A stretch of 64,000 nucleotides of DNA from Allofournierella_A excrementavium (GCA_019120375.1 DWVE01000062.1:1-64000), one strand, 5' to 3'. Counted from the stretch's first letter, positions 44,173 through 54,090 are shown. Notes: generated from the sequence alone by a model not told the origin. Numbers and translations: made by a program.

Positions 44173-45618
44173 ATGGGCAACAAGAAAAAACGCCGTTCGC
44201 TAAGCACATTTGCAATCCTGATCGTTGTGCTTCTGCTCGTGTCCGCCGCCACCTGGCTGGCCAGCGGTCAGACCTACACCGACGCTGAGACCGGTGAGCA
44301 GGTCGCCGTGGTCGGTGCGAGCCTCAGCGACATCCTGATGGCTCCCATCGGCGGCTGGCATGACGCCGGCGACGTTATCGGCTTCGTGTTCTGCCTTGGC
44401 GCCTTCCTTTCCATCCTGAACGCCACCGGCGCTCTGGAGACCGGCATCCATGTGCTGGTGAAAAAACTCCACGGCAAAGAGCTGGCTCTGGTTTGGATCC
44501 TGATGTTCCTGTTCTCTGTGGGCGGCACTACATACGGCATGGGTGAGGAGACCGTTGGTTTCTACATCCTGCTCGCTGCCACCATGATGGCTGCCGGCTT
44601 CGACCCGCTGGTCGGCGCCGCGACGGTTCTGCTGGGCGCCGGCTCCGGTGTTCTCGGCTCCACCATCAACCCCTTCGCCACCGGCGCTGCGGTTGCCGCT
44701 GCCGGCGTGGAAGTGAACATGGGCATCGTGTACGTCGAGGCCATCATCCTGTGGCTGGCCACCTACTTCATCTCCGCACTGTTCGTTACCCGTTACGCCA
44801 AGAAGGTCAAGGAGGGCAAAGGCTCCATCCTGACCGCCGATCAGCTGGACGAGTGCAAAAAGGCTTACGGCTCCTCCACTGAGATCGACGCCAACGTGAA
44901 GCTCACCGGCCGCCAGAAGGGCGTGCTCGTGATCTTCGGCCTGTCCTTCGTGGTCATGATCCTGGGCTTCATCCCCTGGGGCTCCCTGAACGAGGGTATC
45001 TACAACACCCTGAGCTTCTCTCACTGGCTCACCGGCAACGGCTTCGGCGACTGGTGGTTCGATGACGCCGCCACCTGGTTCCTGCTCATGGGCCTGCTGA
45101 TCGGCCTGATCGGTCTGGAAGACAAGAGCAAGCTGATGCCCTGCATCGTGGCCGGCTTCGCCGACATGATCAGCGTCAACCTGGTCATCGCTCTGGCCCG
45201 CGCCACCACCGTTATCATGAGCACCACCGGCCTGGGCACCTGGCTGGTCGAGGCTTCCGTCACCGCGCTGTCCGCTTCCGGCCTGCCGGCTCCTGCCTTC
45301 GGCGCTCTGGACTACCTGCTCCACATCGGCCTGAGCTTCCTGGTTCCTTCCTCCTCCGGCCTGGCGAGCCTGTCCGCCCCGATCGTTTCGCCGATCGTTG
45401 CCGGCATGGGCTGGTCCGTGGAGACTTCCATCATGATCAACGTCGCTGCCAACGGCCTGGTCAACCTGTTCACCCCCACCTGCGGCTTCATCATGGGCGG
45501 TCTGGCTCTGGCCCGCGTGCCCTACGAGACCTGGCTGAAGTGGGCTGGCAAGCTCCTGGCCATCATCGCTGTGGTCGCCGGCGTGGTCCTGACTGTGGCT
45601 ATGCTCGTGCTGAGCTGA
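44173..45618 (+). CDS. arcD: YfcC-family arginine/ornithine-type carrier of the ADI operon
   Basis: A 481-residue polytopic protein of the YfcC family, distinct from the APC-type ArcD. Hallmarks: VGGTTYGMGEETVGFY, GVLGSTINPFATG, LSFLVPSSSGLASLSAPIV and TCGFIMGGLALARVPYE. Position after arcABC supports exchange of arginine for ornithine; that is inferred from the operon and from similar YfcC genes in ADI clusters. ATG 44173 behind AAGAGGAGAAATAGT. It is a paralogue of the carrier at 38944. Confidence 0.88.
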   Translation: MGNKKKRRSLSTFAILIVVLLLVSAATWLASGQTYTDAETGEQVAVVGASLSDILMAPIGGWHDAGDVIGFVFCLGAFLSILNATGALETGIHVLVKKLHGKELALVWILMFLFSVGGTTYGMGEETVGFYILLAATMMAAGFDPLVGAATVLLGAGSGVLGSTINPFATGAAVAAAGVEVNMGIVYVEAIILWLATYFISALFVTRYAKKVKEGKGSILTADQLDECKKAYGSSTEIDANVKLTGRQKGVLVIFGLSFVVMILGFIPWGSLNEGIYNTLSFSHWLTGNGFGDWWFDDAATWFLLMGLLIGLIGLEDKSKLMPCIVAGFADMISVNLVIALARATTVIMSTTGLGTWLVEASVTALSASGLPAPAFGALDYLLHIGLSFLVPSSSGLASLSAPIVSPIVAGMGWSVETSIMINVAANGLVNLFTPTCGFIMGGLALARVPYETWLKWAGKLLAIIAVVAGVVLTVAMLVLS

Positions 45619-45663
45619 TGATGCTCTGAGCAAGTAAATCTTACTCCCTCATTTCATAGGAAA

Positions 45664-45699
45664 ACCGGCCGTATATCCCGCGTATACGGCCGGTCTTTC
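45664..45699 (+). terminator. Intrinsic terminator of the arc operon
   Basis: A 12-bp perfect stem ACCGGCCGTATA with a 7-base loop, followed by CTTTCC. Confidence 0.8.
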
Positions 45700-45744
45700 C
45701 TGTTTCTTTCTGCAAACTCTCAGAAAAGGCGAAGGTGATGCATT

Positions 45745-47052
45745 TTGAACAGACTGATAACCCTTCAGGAGAATCTTTCCGACGCATACGATCCGGTCAC
45801 GATCTGCTCCTTTGACTACGAGGCCATCCAGGCGGCCACCAAGCCCCTGATCCACCAGTCCGCCCGCTTTTTGTACATCAAAAAGGGCAAGGGCGTCATC
45901 GAGATCAGCGGCGTGCGCTACGACATCCGGCCCAACATGCTGGTGGCCATCACCCCCTGGACCATCTCGGAGATCACCGAGGTGACCGCGCCCATCCAGC
46001 TGATGCGGATCGTCTACGACTACCAGTACATAAACTCCGTTCTGAAGGGTGTATCCGGTCTGGAAGAAGACAGCTCCGAGCTGCTGCAGTTTTTGTCCAT
46101 GGAGCCGGTGGCCTATCTGGACTCCATCCAGACAGACTACATCGACCTTCTGGCAGAGCAGCTGCGCGCCGAACTGGGCGTGGAGTCCACCCACAGCGCC
46201 CCCACCGCCCAGCCTCTCTCTCAGCTGTATGTCACCAACAAACTCATCGAACTGATGATTTTGTACCGGCGGTACGTGATGGCCGTCCGGGGCGAAAAGG
46301 ACTACGAAAAGGGCATTTCCCAGGAAAACGCCATCCTCAGCTACATCTATGCCCACGCCACCGAAAAGCTCACCCTCAGCAGCGTGGCCGGGGCCTTCTT
46401 CATCTCCGAGTCCACGCTCTCCAAGCGCATCTCCGACATCACCGGCACCACCTTCACCAAACTTCTCACCAGCATCCGCATCGAAAAGGTCTCCGACTTT
46501 TTGGTCTACACCGACCTGACCCTGGACGAGATCGCCGCCCTCACCGGCTTTGTGGATGCCTCCCATCTGTCCAAGCACTTCACCTCCAAGGTGGGCGTGA
46601 CCCCCATCAAATTCCGCAAGATCTACGGCAAGTCCAAGACCAAGTTCAACCGCACCAACAAGAACATCGCCTTTGAAATCGCGGACTACATCCACCAGAA
46701 CTACGCCCAGGAAAAACTGAGCGCCGGTGAGGTGGCGTCCAAGTTCGGCATCTCGGTGGCCGAGATGAACCGCCTGATGCTCTATTACTCCACCATGAAC
46801 TTCGAGGCGCTGCTCAACTTCGTGCGCATCAACCGCGCCTGCGAGCTGCTGGCCTCCACCGATTACTACGTCATCGACGTGGCCTTCGAGGTGGGATACA
46901 ACAACATCAAGACCTTCAATATCAACTTCTTCAAGTACAAGGGGATGACCCCCTCGGACTTCCGAAACCGCATCACGCTGCAAAAATCCGACGGCAGCGA
47001 AACAGGCAAAACCAAGAAAAAAACCACCCGCAAGCCCGAAGAAGAGGAGTAA
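45745..47052 (+). CDS. AraC-type regulator with two C-terminal DNA-binding domains
   Basis: A 435-residue regulator. Residues 1-185 form a sensor part with a cupin-like HQSARFLYIKKGKGVIEISG. The first AraC domain spans about 193-300 (LTLSSVAGAFFISESTLSKRI, then TLDEIAALTGFVDASHLSKHF). A second complete AraC domain spans about 309-412 (LSAGEVASKFGISVAEMNRL, then VIDVAFEVGYNNIKTFNINF). Two full domains in one chain are rare. The tail is highly basic and acidic (GKTKKKTTRKPEEEE). Start: TTG 45745 behind GAAGGTGATG. Between the arc operon and argR, it may control arginine use; not proven. Confidence 0.88.
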   Translation: MNRLITLQENLSDAYDPVTICSFDYEAIQAATKPLIHQSARFLYIKKGKGVIEISGVRYDIRPNMLVAITPWTISEITEVTAPIQLMRIVYDYQYINSVLKGVSGLEEDSSELLQFLSMEPVAYLDSIQTDYIDLLAEQLRAELGVESTHSAPTAQPLSQLYVTNKLIELMILYRRYVMAVRGEKDYEKGISQENAILSYIYAHATEKLTLSSVAGAFFISESTLSKRISDITGTTFTKLLTSIRIEKVSDFLVYTDLTLDEIAALTGFVDASHLSKHFTSKVGVTPIKFRKIYGKSKTKFNRTNKNIAFEIADYIHQNYAQEKLSAGEVASKFGISVAEMNRLMLYYSTMNFEALLNFVRINRACELLASTDYYVIDVAFEVGYNNIKTFNINFFKYKGMTPSDFRNRITLQKSDGSETGKTKKKTTRKPEEEE

Positions 47053-47110
47053 AACGTCCCTTTTTGGGCTTGGGATGCAACAATATGCAATTTTTTGAAT
47101 CTATTGTGCA

Positions 47111-47139
47111 TGGACATTCCTCGTTTTCTGTGATAATCT
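47111..47139 (+). promoter_or_regulatory. Promoter of argR
   Basis: TGGACA at 47111-47116 and TAATCT at 47134-47139, spacing 17. Confidence 0.55.
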
Positions 47140-47212
47140 ATATCGAACGAGTGCATTTCTTGCAATGGTCCATCGTTGACCTGGCCGCGAGAGAAGGCCG
47201 TGGAGGTACCCC

Positions 47213-47677
47213 ATGAGGGAAGAACGCCAGAAAATGATACTGGAACTGATCCTCACGCAGCCCGTGGAGACCCAGCAGCAGCTGATGGAGCTCCTGCGGC
47301 AGCGGGGGTTCCACTGTACCCAGGCCACCCTGTCCCGGGACATCCGGGCTCTGCATTTGTATAAATCCAGCGTACCGGGCGGCGCGTCCCGCTATGCGGT
47401 CAATGCGCTGGACGCCGTCAGCGAGAACAAAGACAAGCTGACGAGCATCGCCCGTCTGGGCATCTGTTCCTTTGACAAGGTCGACAATTTCATCGTGATC
47501 AAGACCCTTCCGGGCATGGCCAAAGCGATCTGCACCTGTGTGGATGTGCTGGACGACAGCGAGCGCCTGGTGGGCCGCGTGCCCGGCAACAACACGGTGC
47601 TGGTGGTCATGCGAGGTCCGCAGGAAGCGGACGACATGTGCAAAACGCTGGAAGAACTGGTGGCAAGAAAGGCCTGA
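47213..47677 (+). CDS. argR: Arginine repressor/activator ArgR
   Basis: A 154-residue ArgR. The winged-helix N-terminus (LILTQPVETQQQLMELLRQRGFHCTQATLSRDIRALHL) with the SRDI recognition pattern is followed by the oligomerisation/arginine-binding domain (TLPGMAKAICTCVD, GRVPGNNTVLVVM). ATG 47213 behind GGAGGTACCCC. In Firmicutes, ArgR activates ADI genes and represses biosynthesis. It lies between the AraC-type gene and argS. Confidence 0.95.
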   Translation: MREERQKMILELILTQPVETQQQLMELLRQRGFHCTQATLSRDIRALHLYKSSVPGGASRYAVNALDAVSENKDKLTSIARLGICSFDKVDNFIVIKTLPGMAKAICTCVDVLDDSERLVGRVPGNNTVLVVMRGPQEADDMCKTLEELVARKA

Positions 47678-47731
47678 GCCTTTCCCGCCCCGGATATCGC
47701 AAACTCGTTCATTTGGGAGGAAAGTACCTGT

Positions 47732-49390
47732 ATGAGCAATTTCGAAGGAAAAATCTATGACGTTACCAAACAGGCCGTGAAGGAAGTCTACGGCCTGGAC
47801 GTGGGTCCCGACACCCTGGTGGTGGAAGTTCCCCGCAACAAGGACAATGGCGACTACGCCACCGGCGTTGCCATGAAGCTGGCCCGCGAACTGCACAAGA
47901 ACCCTGTGGAGATCGCCGAGGCCATTGCGGCAAAGCTGCGCGAGCTGCTGCCCGAGGCCGAGTCCGTCATGGTGGCGAAGCCCGGCTTCATCAACTTCAA
48001 GCTGAGCAGCGAGGCGCTGACCAGCCTGATCAACCAGGTCCTGGACCAGGGCGACAACTACGGCCAGAACGAATCCGGCAAGGGCGTGCGCATCCTGGTG
48101 GAATGGGTGTCCGCCAACCCCACCGGCGACCTGCACTGCGGCCATGCCCGCAACGCCGCTTGGGGCGACTCCATCTGCCGCCTGCTGGAAAAGAGCGGCT
48201 ACGACGTGCTGCGTGAGTTCTATGTGAACGACGCCGGCAACCAGATCGTCATGCTGGGCGAGTCCCTGGTGTCTCGTTACTTCGAGTACTTCGGCAAGGA
48301 GTACCCCCTGCCCGAGAACGGCTACCACGCCGACGACGTGAAGCAGATCGCCCAGGACATCGCCAAGGAAGACGGCGACAAGTGGCTGACCGCCGACGCC
48401 AACGAGCGCCTGCACTACTTCATGCAGCAGGGCATCGACCGCGAGCTGGCCAAGATCGACCGCGACCTGAAGCTCTACCGCGTGAACATCACCTCCTGGA
48501 TGCACGAGACCTTCTTCTATCAGAATGATATGAAGCGCATCAAGGACTGCCTGAAGATGATGGACGACAAGGGCCTGCTGTACGAGAAGGACGGCGCTCT
48601 GTGGTTCAAGAGCACCGACTACGGCGACGACAAGGACCGCGTGCTGCGCAAGAGCGACGGCACCCTGTCCTACCTCACCCCGGACATCGCCAACCACGTC
48701 TACAAGATGGAGCGCGGCTACCCCGTCATGGTCGACCTGTGGGGCGCTGACCACCACTCCTACGTGACCCGTATGCAGGCGGCCCTCACCGCTCTGGGCT
48801 ATCCCAAGGGCACCCTGTCTGTGGAGCTCATCCAGATGGTCCGCATGGTGGAGAACGGCGTCGAGGTCAAGATGAGCAAGCGTACCGGCAACGCCATCAC
48901 CCTGCGCGAGCTGTGCGAGGACGTGGGCGTGGATGCCGCCCGCTGGTTCTTCGTCTCCAAGGACATCACCACCCAGATGGACTTCGACATCAAGCAGGCT
49001 TCCGCCAAGAACTACGACAACCCCGTCTACTACGCGCAGTACGCCCACTCCCGTATGTGCTCCATCCTGCGCAACCCGGAGATCCCCGAGTTCCATCGCG
49101 AGGACAGCTATGACCGGCTGACCAACGAGAAGGAGCTGCAGCTGCTGAAGATGATCGGCGAGTTCCCCGGCACCGTGGCCAAGGCTGCCAAGACCCGCAA
49201 GCCCAACACCATTGCGGAGTACATCCTGTCTCTGGTGAAGCTGTACCACAGCTACTACAACGTGGTGCATGTGAACAACCCCGACGACCCCGAGCTGACC
49301 AACCAGCGCCTGGGCTTGGTCCTCGCCCTGAAGACCACCCTGCGCAATGCTTTGGATCTGCTGGGCGTCGATGCTCCCCAGTCCATGTAA
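47732..49390 (+). CDS. argS: Arginine--tRNA ligase
   Basis: A 552-residue class I synthetase. The HIGH motif is HCGH (135-138) in GDLHCGHAR, and KMSKRTG is KMSKS-like; the N-terminal Add1 domain and C-terminal DALR anticodon domain (PEFHREDSYDRLTNEKEL onward) are complete. ATG 47732 behind GGGAGGAAAGTACCTGT. Its place 54 bases after argR and directly before a tRNA-Arg gene ties charging of arginine to its catabolism. Confidence 0.97.
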   Translation: MSNFEGKIYDVTKQAVKEVYGLDVGPDTLVVEVPRNKDNGDYATGVAMKLARELHKNPVEIAEAIAAKLRELLPEAESVMVAKPGFINFKLSSEALTSLINQVLDQGDNYGQNESGKGVRILVEWVSANPTGDLHCGHARNAAWGDSICRLLEKSGYDVLREFYVNDAGNQIVMLGESLVSRYFEYFGKEYPLPENGYHADDVKQIAQDIAKEDGDKWLTADANERLHYFMQQGIDRELAKIDRDLKLYRVNITSWMHETFFYQNDMKRIKDCLKMMDDKGLLYEKDGALWFKSTDYGDDKDRVLRKSDGTLSYLTPDIANHVYKMERGYPVMVDLWGADHHSYVTRMQAALTALGYPKGTLSVELIQMVRMVENGVEVKMSKRTGNAITLRELCEDVGVDAARWFFVSKDITTQMDFDIKQASAKNYDNPVYYAQYAHSRMCSILRNPEIPEFHREDSYDRLTNEKELQLLKMIGEFPGTVAKAAKTRKPNTIAEYILSLVKLYHSYYNVVHVNNPDDPELTNQRLGLVLALKTTLRNALDLLGVDAPQSM

Positions 49391-49401
49391 CAACCAAAAA
49401 C

Positions 49402-49433
49402 AGAGCGCTCCGCCAAGGAGCGGGGCGCTCTTT
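49402..49433 (+). terminator. Possible terminator between argS and tRNA-Arg
   Basis: AGAGCGCTCC pairs with GGAGCGGGGCGCTCT with an internal bulge, followed by TTT only. It is weak, so read-through into the tRNA gene is possible. Confidence 0.45.
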
Positions 49434-49437
49434 CCAT

Positions 49438-49514
49438 GCGTCCGTAGCTCAGTTGGATAGAGCGTTCGGCTCCGACCCGGAAGGCCGCTGGTTCGAATCC
49501 AGTCGGGCGCACCA
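49438..49514 (+). tRNA. tRNA-Arg, anticodon CCG
   Basis: A complete cloverleaf: acceptor GCGTCCG/CGGGCGC with one G-U, D arm GCTC...GAGC, anticodon arm TTCGG-CTCCGAC-CCGGA with CCG at the anticodon, T arm CTGGTTCGAATCCAG, encoded CCA end. Decodes CGG. It lies 48 bases after argS. Confidence 0.95.
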
Positions 49515-49555
49515 AGGTCGCCGCAAGCTTGTGAATCGCTTGCGGCGACCTTTTT
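49514..49555 (+). terminator. Terminator of the tRNA-Arg(CCG) gene
   Basis: A 15-bp stem AAGGTCGCCGCAAGC with a 9-base loop and T5, starting at the last base of the tRNA. Confidence 0.92.
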
Positions 49556-49644
49556 GTGAAAAGCCGCGGACACGCCTGTTCCGCCGCGGTCCGCCCCTGC
49601 CCGTGCGGGGGCGGCGGGCGGGGAGCCGGGTACTGTTCCGTTCA

Positions 49645-49674
49645 AAAAGCTCAGCCGGCCGGCTGGGCTTTTCT
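49645..49674 (+). terminator. Orphan terminator-like hairpin
   Basis: AAAAGCTCAGCCGG paired with CCGGCTGGGCTTTT. It follows no gene; the 90-base GC-rich stretch before it may be a small RNA or a relic. Confidence 0.55.
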
Positions 49675-49719
49675 CATGCGTCATCGCCGTTCGCGCTGTG
49701 CCGCGGGCGGCGAGAGATG

Positions 49720-49748
49720 TTGTCATAAAAGGCTTTGTGTGCTAAAAT
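49720..49748 (+). promoter_or_regulatory. Promoter of the GGDEF-EAL gene
   Basis: TTGTCA at 49720-49725 and TAAAAT at 49743-49748, spacing 17. Confidence 0.7.
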
Positions 49749-49796
49749 AAGAAATAATTGCAGAATTGACGCGGGCGGCATTGCCCGCACCGCGGG

Positions 49797-52700
49797 ATGG
49801 TGAAGAGGATGAAACACGAACAGACCATCAATCAGTACCGTAAGGGCATGCTCCTGACGATGCTGGGTCTGAGCATTGCGATCCTGGTGACCGGCACGCT
49901 GTTCCTGATGAACGGCTTCGCGATCCAGAACGCCACCGAGCAGCGCACCCAGAACTGGCTGCTGGATGTTTCGGGCCAGATCGCGACCCTGGTGGACAGC
50001 CGCATCTCCCAATCAATGGAAAGCATGAACATCATCCGGGACAGCGCCGTGCTTCTGGACGAGGAGGCACTGCCGGAATTTTTGGCGCGCAAGGCGTCGG
50101 TATCCGGGTTTGACGAGCTGTATCTGGCGGCCAATGCGGAGGAAGCCAAGGCGTGGATCAGGGAGCGCTGTTCCACGCTGGCGGGCGACGACATGGTGCA
50201 TGCCGGCACCACCCAGCTGATCATGTCCCACGAGCCGGAACTGGGCGTCTACTACTCCGCCGGCGAGACGACGGGGGACCAGGTGCTGCTGGGCGTCAAG
50301 AACGCCAGCCTGCTCACCAGCATGCTCTCCACCCAGAGCTTCAACGGCGAGGGCACCTCCCGCGTCATCACCCGGGACGGCGAACTGCTGGCCGAGGGCG
50401 AAAGCAATGAACTGTCCACCCTTCTGCGGGACGCCTTGATGAACGGCACGGAAGAGGAGCGCGCTCAGTTCGGCCAGATGTATGATGACATCCACGCGGG
50501 CCGGCCCGGCGTGGCAAGGATCGAAAAAGGCGGCGCGGCGGTGCTGGTGAGCTACATCCCGCTGGTGGCCAACGACTGGTATGTGCTCACCATCATTCCC
50601 GCAGACCTGCTGGGCAAGACCATCGACCCGCTGGTGACCGAGAACCTGTGGCTCACCCTGCTGCTGGGCGTCGTTTTCGGCGGCGTGCTCATCGCCATGA
50701 CCATCCTGCGCCGCCGCTATCAGTCCAGCCTGAGTACATGGCCTTCGTGGACCCCCTCACCGGCGGCAAGAGCGACGCCCGCTTCCGCTACGACGCGGCG
50801 GCGCTGCTGGAAAAGAGCAGCGACTACACCCTTGTCTCCGCGGACATGCAGGGCTTCAAGCTGGTGAACAACATCTATGGCATCGAAGAGGGCAACCGCA
50901 CCCTGCGCTATCTCTACAACACGCTGAAAAGCTGCCTGCGCCCGGGCGAGCTTATCACCCGCGCCTCCGCCGACCTGTTCTATCTGCTGCTGGAGGGGCA
51001 GGACAAGGAAGAGATCGAGCATCGGCTACAGGAGATGTATAAGAAAGCCAACGCATTCAACGCGAACCGGGAAAACCCCTATTATCTGGAGCTTCGCTTC
51101 GGCGCGGATACGGCCCGGCCCGGCGAGACCGACGTGACTGCCATGGAAGAGCGCAGCAGCACCGCGCGCAAGATTGGCGAGAAGATGTACGGAGAGTGCA
51201 CCTTCTACGACGCCGCCTGGCAGCAGGCCCAGCTGGAAGAAAAAGAAACGATCAACTGGCTGGACACCTCGCTGCGGGCCGGCGACTTCAAGGTGTATTA
51301 CCAGCCCAAGGTCCGCCTGGAGGACCGGCGGGTCTCCGGCGCCGAGGCGCTCATCCGCTGGCAGCACCCCAAGCGGGGCATGCTCTCCCCGTCGGTGTTC
51401 ATCCCGATGCTGGAAAAGTACCGCTTCGTCACCCTCGTCGACCAGTTCGTCTTTGAACAGGTCTGCCGCGACTTGGCCCGCTGGAAACAGCAGGGCAGGG
51501 AACTGTGCGCGGTGTCGGTGAATCTCTCCCGCCAGAACCTGGGCTCCCCGGACTTTTTAGAAAAATATCAGACCATCCGCGACAAATACAAGGTGGACCG
51601 GGGCCTCATCGAGTTCGAGCTCACCGAGACCATCCTGCTGGACGACCCCCAGGGCGTGCGCCAGCTCATCGACCGGATGCACGAGGCGGGCTTCGGCTGC
51701 TCGCTGGACGACTTCGGCTCCGGCTATTCTTCGCTGGGCCTGCTCAATCAGCTGAATGTGGACGCCATCAAGCTGGACCGCAGCTTCTTTGTGGGCGACA
51801 ACGACTCGCACCGGGGCCGCTGCGTGGTGGAATCCATCATGAAGATGGCCGGCAAGCTGCACATCAACACCGTGGCCGAGGGCGTGGAGAACATGGAACA
51901 GGTGCGTCACCTGCGCCATGCCGCCTGCGACACCGTGCAGGGATACGTGTTCTTCCGGCCGATGCCGGCGGCGGAGTTTGAAAGCGCCGCCTGGGAGAAC
52001 GGGCGGCTGAGGTGCGTGGACCCCGAGGGCGCCCTGCTCTCGCCCCAGGCGGCCGAGTGGGCCGAGGACAAGAAACGGGGCAGCATCGTTACGTTCCAGT
52101 ACCGCCCGGACACGGGCAGTATCCGCTTCTCAGCGGCTTTCTCGCCGGTGATGGAGGGAAGAACGGAATTCCCCGACGCCATTGCCTTTTTGCGCAGTTC
52201 GGGCCTCCTGAACGAAAACGACGAAGAGGACTTTCTGGACATGGTGGGCCGCTGCGCCCGGGATGAGATCCCCTGGGTGGAGGGCACGGTGCGCGTTTGT
52301 GTGTCGGACGGCGGGTACGAGTGGATGGAACTGCACCTGCAGCGGGTGGAGAGCGAGAACGGCGCGGTGATCGAGGGCGTTCTGGTGAACACCGCGAACT
52401 GGCGCAACGAGCTGGACCGCTGGAAGGAGCAGGCCAACCGGGACGGCCTGACCGGCCTGTACAACCGCACCTACTTCGAGCGCAATGTCCACGAGCGGCT
52501 CACAAAGGGAAAACTCACCTGCGGAGCGCTGATTTTCATCGACGTGGACGACTTCAAAAAGGCCAACGACGCCCTGGGCCACATGGTGGGCGACGACATC
52601 CTGCGCTGCATTGCCCAGCGCATTCAGAGCGTGTTCCGCCACTCCGACGTGGTGGCCCGCTACGGCGGCGACGAATTCGTGGTGTTCGTCTCCAACGTGA

Positions 52701-52945
52701 ACCGGGAAGTGCTGGAAAACCGCCTGGAGCGGCTTTGCACCCTGTTCCGCAATCCCTACCGCAACGGGAACATCCATTACCAGATCATGGGCAGCATCGG
52801 CGCATCCCTCTTCCCGGAGCACGGCAGCGACTATGGCGCTCTGCTGGCCAACGCGGACGCGGCCCTCTATGAGGCCAAGCGCCGGGGCAAAAATCAGTAC
52901 CGCATTTTCCACGGAGAAGGTCCGGGAGCAACGTCCCATACGTGA
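49797..52945 (+). pseudogene. Membrane sensor GGDEF-EAL-GGDEF cyclic di-GMP protein, split by a one-base frameshift
   Basis: The first frame (49797 on) gives a membrane sensor: one helix near residue 20, an extracellular Cache-like domain of about 245 residues, a second helix (LWLTLLLGVVFGGVLIAMTIL). At 50732 the frame breaks: adding one G (CTG-GAG) joins it to YMAFVDPLTGGKSD, a GGDEF domain with a degenerate site (ASADLF). Next comes an EAL domain with complete motifs (AEALIRW, ELTET, LDDFGSGYSSL, VAEGVEN), a PAS-like linker and a second GGDEF domain with intact RYGGDEF and an I-site RHSD. The joined protein is about 1048 residues. Both phosphodiesterase and cyclase activity are possible if the shift is an artefact. 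Confidence 0.88.
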
Positions 52946-53013
52946 TGTGTTTAGGCTCTGCCGGGCGGAGCAGGCTCGCCGCAGCGCGGCGGGCCTGCTT
53001 ACATATACTTTAC

Positions 53014-53041
53014 TTTACTTTTCACACAGGGCCGATATAAT
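53014..53041 (+). promoter_or_regulatory. Promoter of the lipoprotein gene
   Basis: TTTACT at 53014-53019 and TATAAT at 53036-53041, spacing 16. Three TTTACT/TATACTTTACT repeats precede it. Confidence 0.55.
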
Positions 53042-53099
53042 TAACATTAGAGTGAGCGCGCGGGGCGGGATGTGCCCCGCAGAAAAAGGGGGGAAGGGG

Positions 53100-54041
53100 A
53101 TGCAGCGTCGATGGCTCTGCGCGCTGCTGGCGGTCTGCGTGCTGTTTTCCGCCTGCGGCGCGGGCGAAGGCAGCGCCCCGGCCCCGTCCACCCCGGCCCA
53201 GAGCACGGCGGTGTCGGAAGAACAGGCCGGCGGAGGCTATCAGGCCCCGCCCATGGCCGAGGCGGCCTTTGACGCGGCTGCCGCCACCGGCGAAAACGAC
53301 TGCCTGCTGGACACCAGCCATCTGGCCCAGGGCTATGTGGCAGTGAGCGCCGTGAGCGAAAAGCGCCTGAAATTCCAGGTGGTGTTCGGCGAGGTGAAAT
53401 ACAACTACGACCTGCCCGGCGACGGCACCCCCATCGTCTGCCCGCTGCAAAGCGGCGACGGGGAATACACCTTCCGGGTGATGGAGAACGTGGCCGACAC
53501 CCAATACAGCGAAAAGTACGCCCGCACCGAGCAGGTGCAGCTGGCCAGCGAACTGGAGCCGTTCCTGCGGCCCAGCTGCTATGTGAACTACGCCGCCGGC
53601 GACGACTGCGTGGCGCTGGCCGGGCAGCTGGCGGCGGGCGCGGCGGACGAGGCGGGCATGGTGTCCGCCGTCTATGCCTACATCGTGGAGCACATCGCCT
53701 ACGACACCCCCAAGGCCGAGACCATCGGCACGGGCTATCTCTCCGACGCGGACGAGACCCTGGCCACTGGCAAGGGCATCTGCATCGACTACGCGGTGCT
53801 GGCCGCGGCCATGCTCCGCAGCCAGGGGGTGCCCACCAAGGTCATCACCGGCTATGTGGCCCCCAACGACCTCTATCATGCCTGGAACATGATCTGGCTG
53901 GAGGAGACCGGCTGGATCACCGTCAAGATCGAGGTGGACCGGGAGACATGGACCCGGGTGGACCTGACCTTCGCCGCGGGCGGCGCCGACGCGGAATTCA
54001 TCGGCGACGGCAGCAACTACCGGGAGTACAAGACCTATTGA
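53100..54041 (+). CDS. Lipoprotein with a transglutaminase-like domain
   Basis: A 313-residue protein. The signal ends in a lipobox (FSAC, C19). The C-terminal half is a transglutaminase/protease-like core: GKGICIDYA places C228, LYHAWNMIW H260, and D280 may be the third residue. The N-terminal part (ASTAPS-rich linker, then a beta domain) is not recognised. ATG 53100 follows GGGGGGAAGGGG. It lies just before the pilus-like operon on the same strand and may act on surface proteins or peptides. Confidence 0.8.
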   Translation: MQRRWLCALLAVCVLFSACGAGEGSAPAPSTPAQSTAVSEEQAGGGYQAPPMAEAAFDAAAATGENDCLLDTSHLAQGYVAVSAVSEKRLKFQVVFGEVKYNYDLPGDGTPIVCPLQSGDGEYTFRVMENVADTQYSEKYARTEQVQLASELEPFLRPSCYVNYAAGDDCVALAGQLAAGAADEAGMVSAVYAYIVEHIAYDTPKAETIGTGYLSDADETLATGKGICIDYAVLAAAMLRSQGVPTKVITGYVAPNDLYHAWNMIWLEETGWITVKIEVDRETWTRVDLTFAAGGADAEFIGDGSNYREYKTY

Positions 54042-54090
54042 CCGCGGGCCCCGTGGCCGGCGCGCATCGTATGGGAAAGGAAGAGGCATC

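Noticed and set aside
49560..49680. Possible small RNA before the orphan hairpin at 49645
   Set aside because: No promoter is seen directly ahead and the GC-rich stretch has no other conserved sign; listed only as a hairpin.
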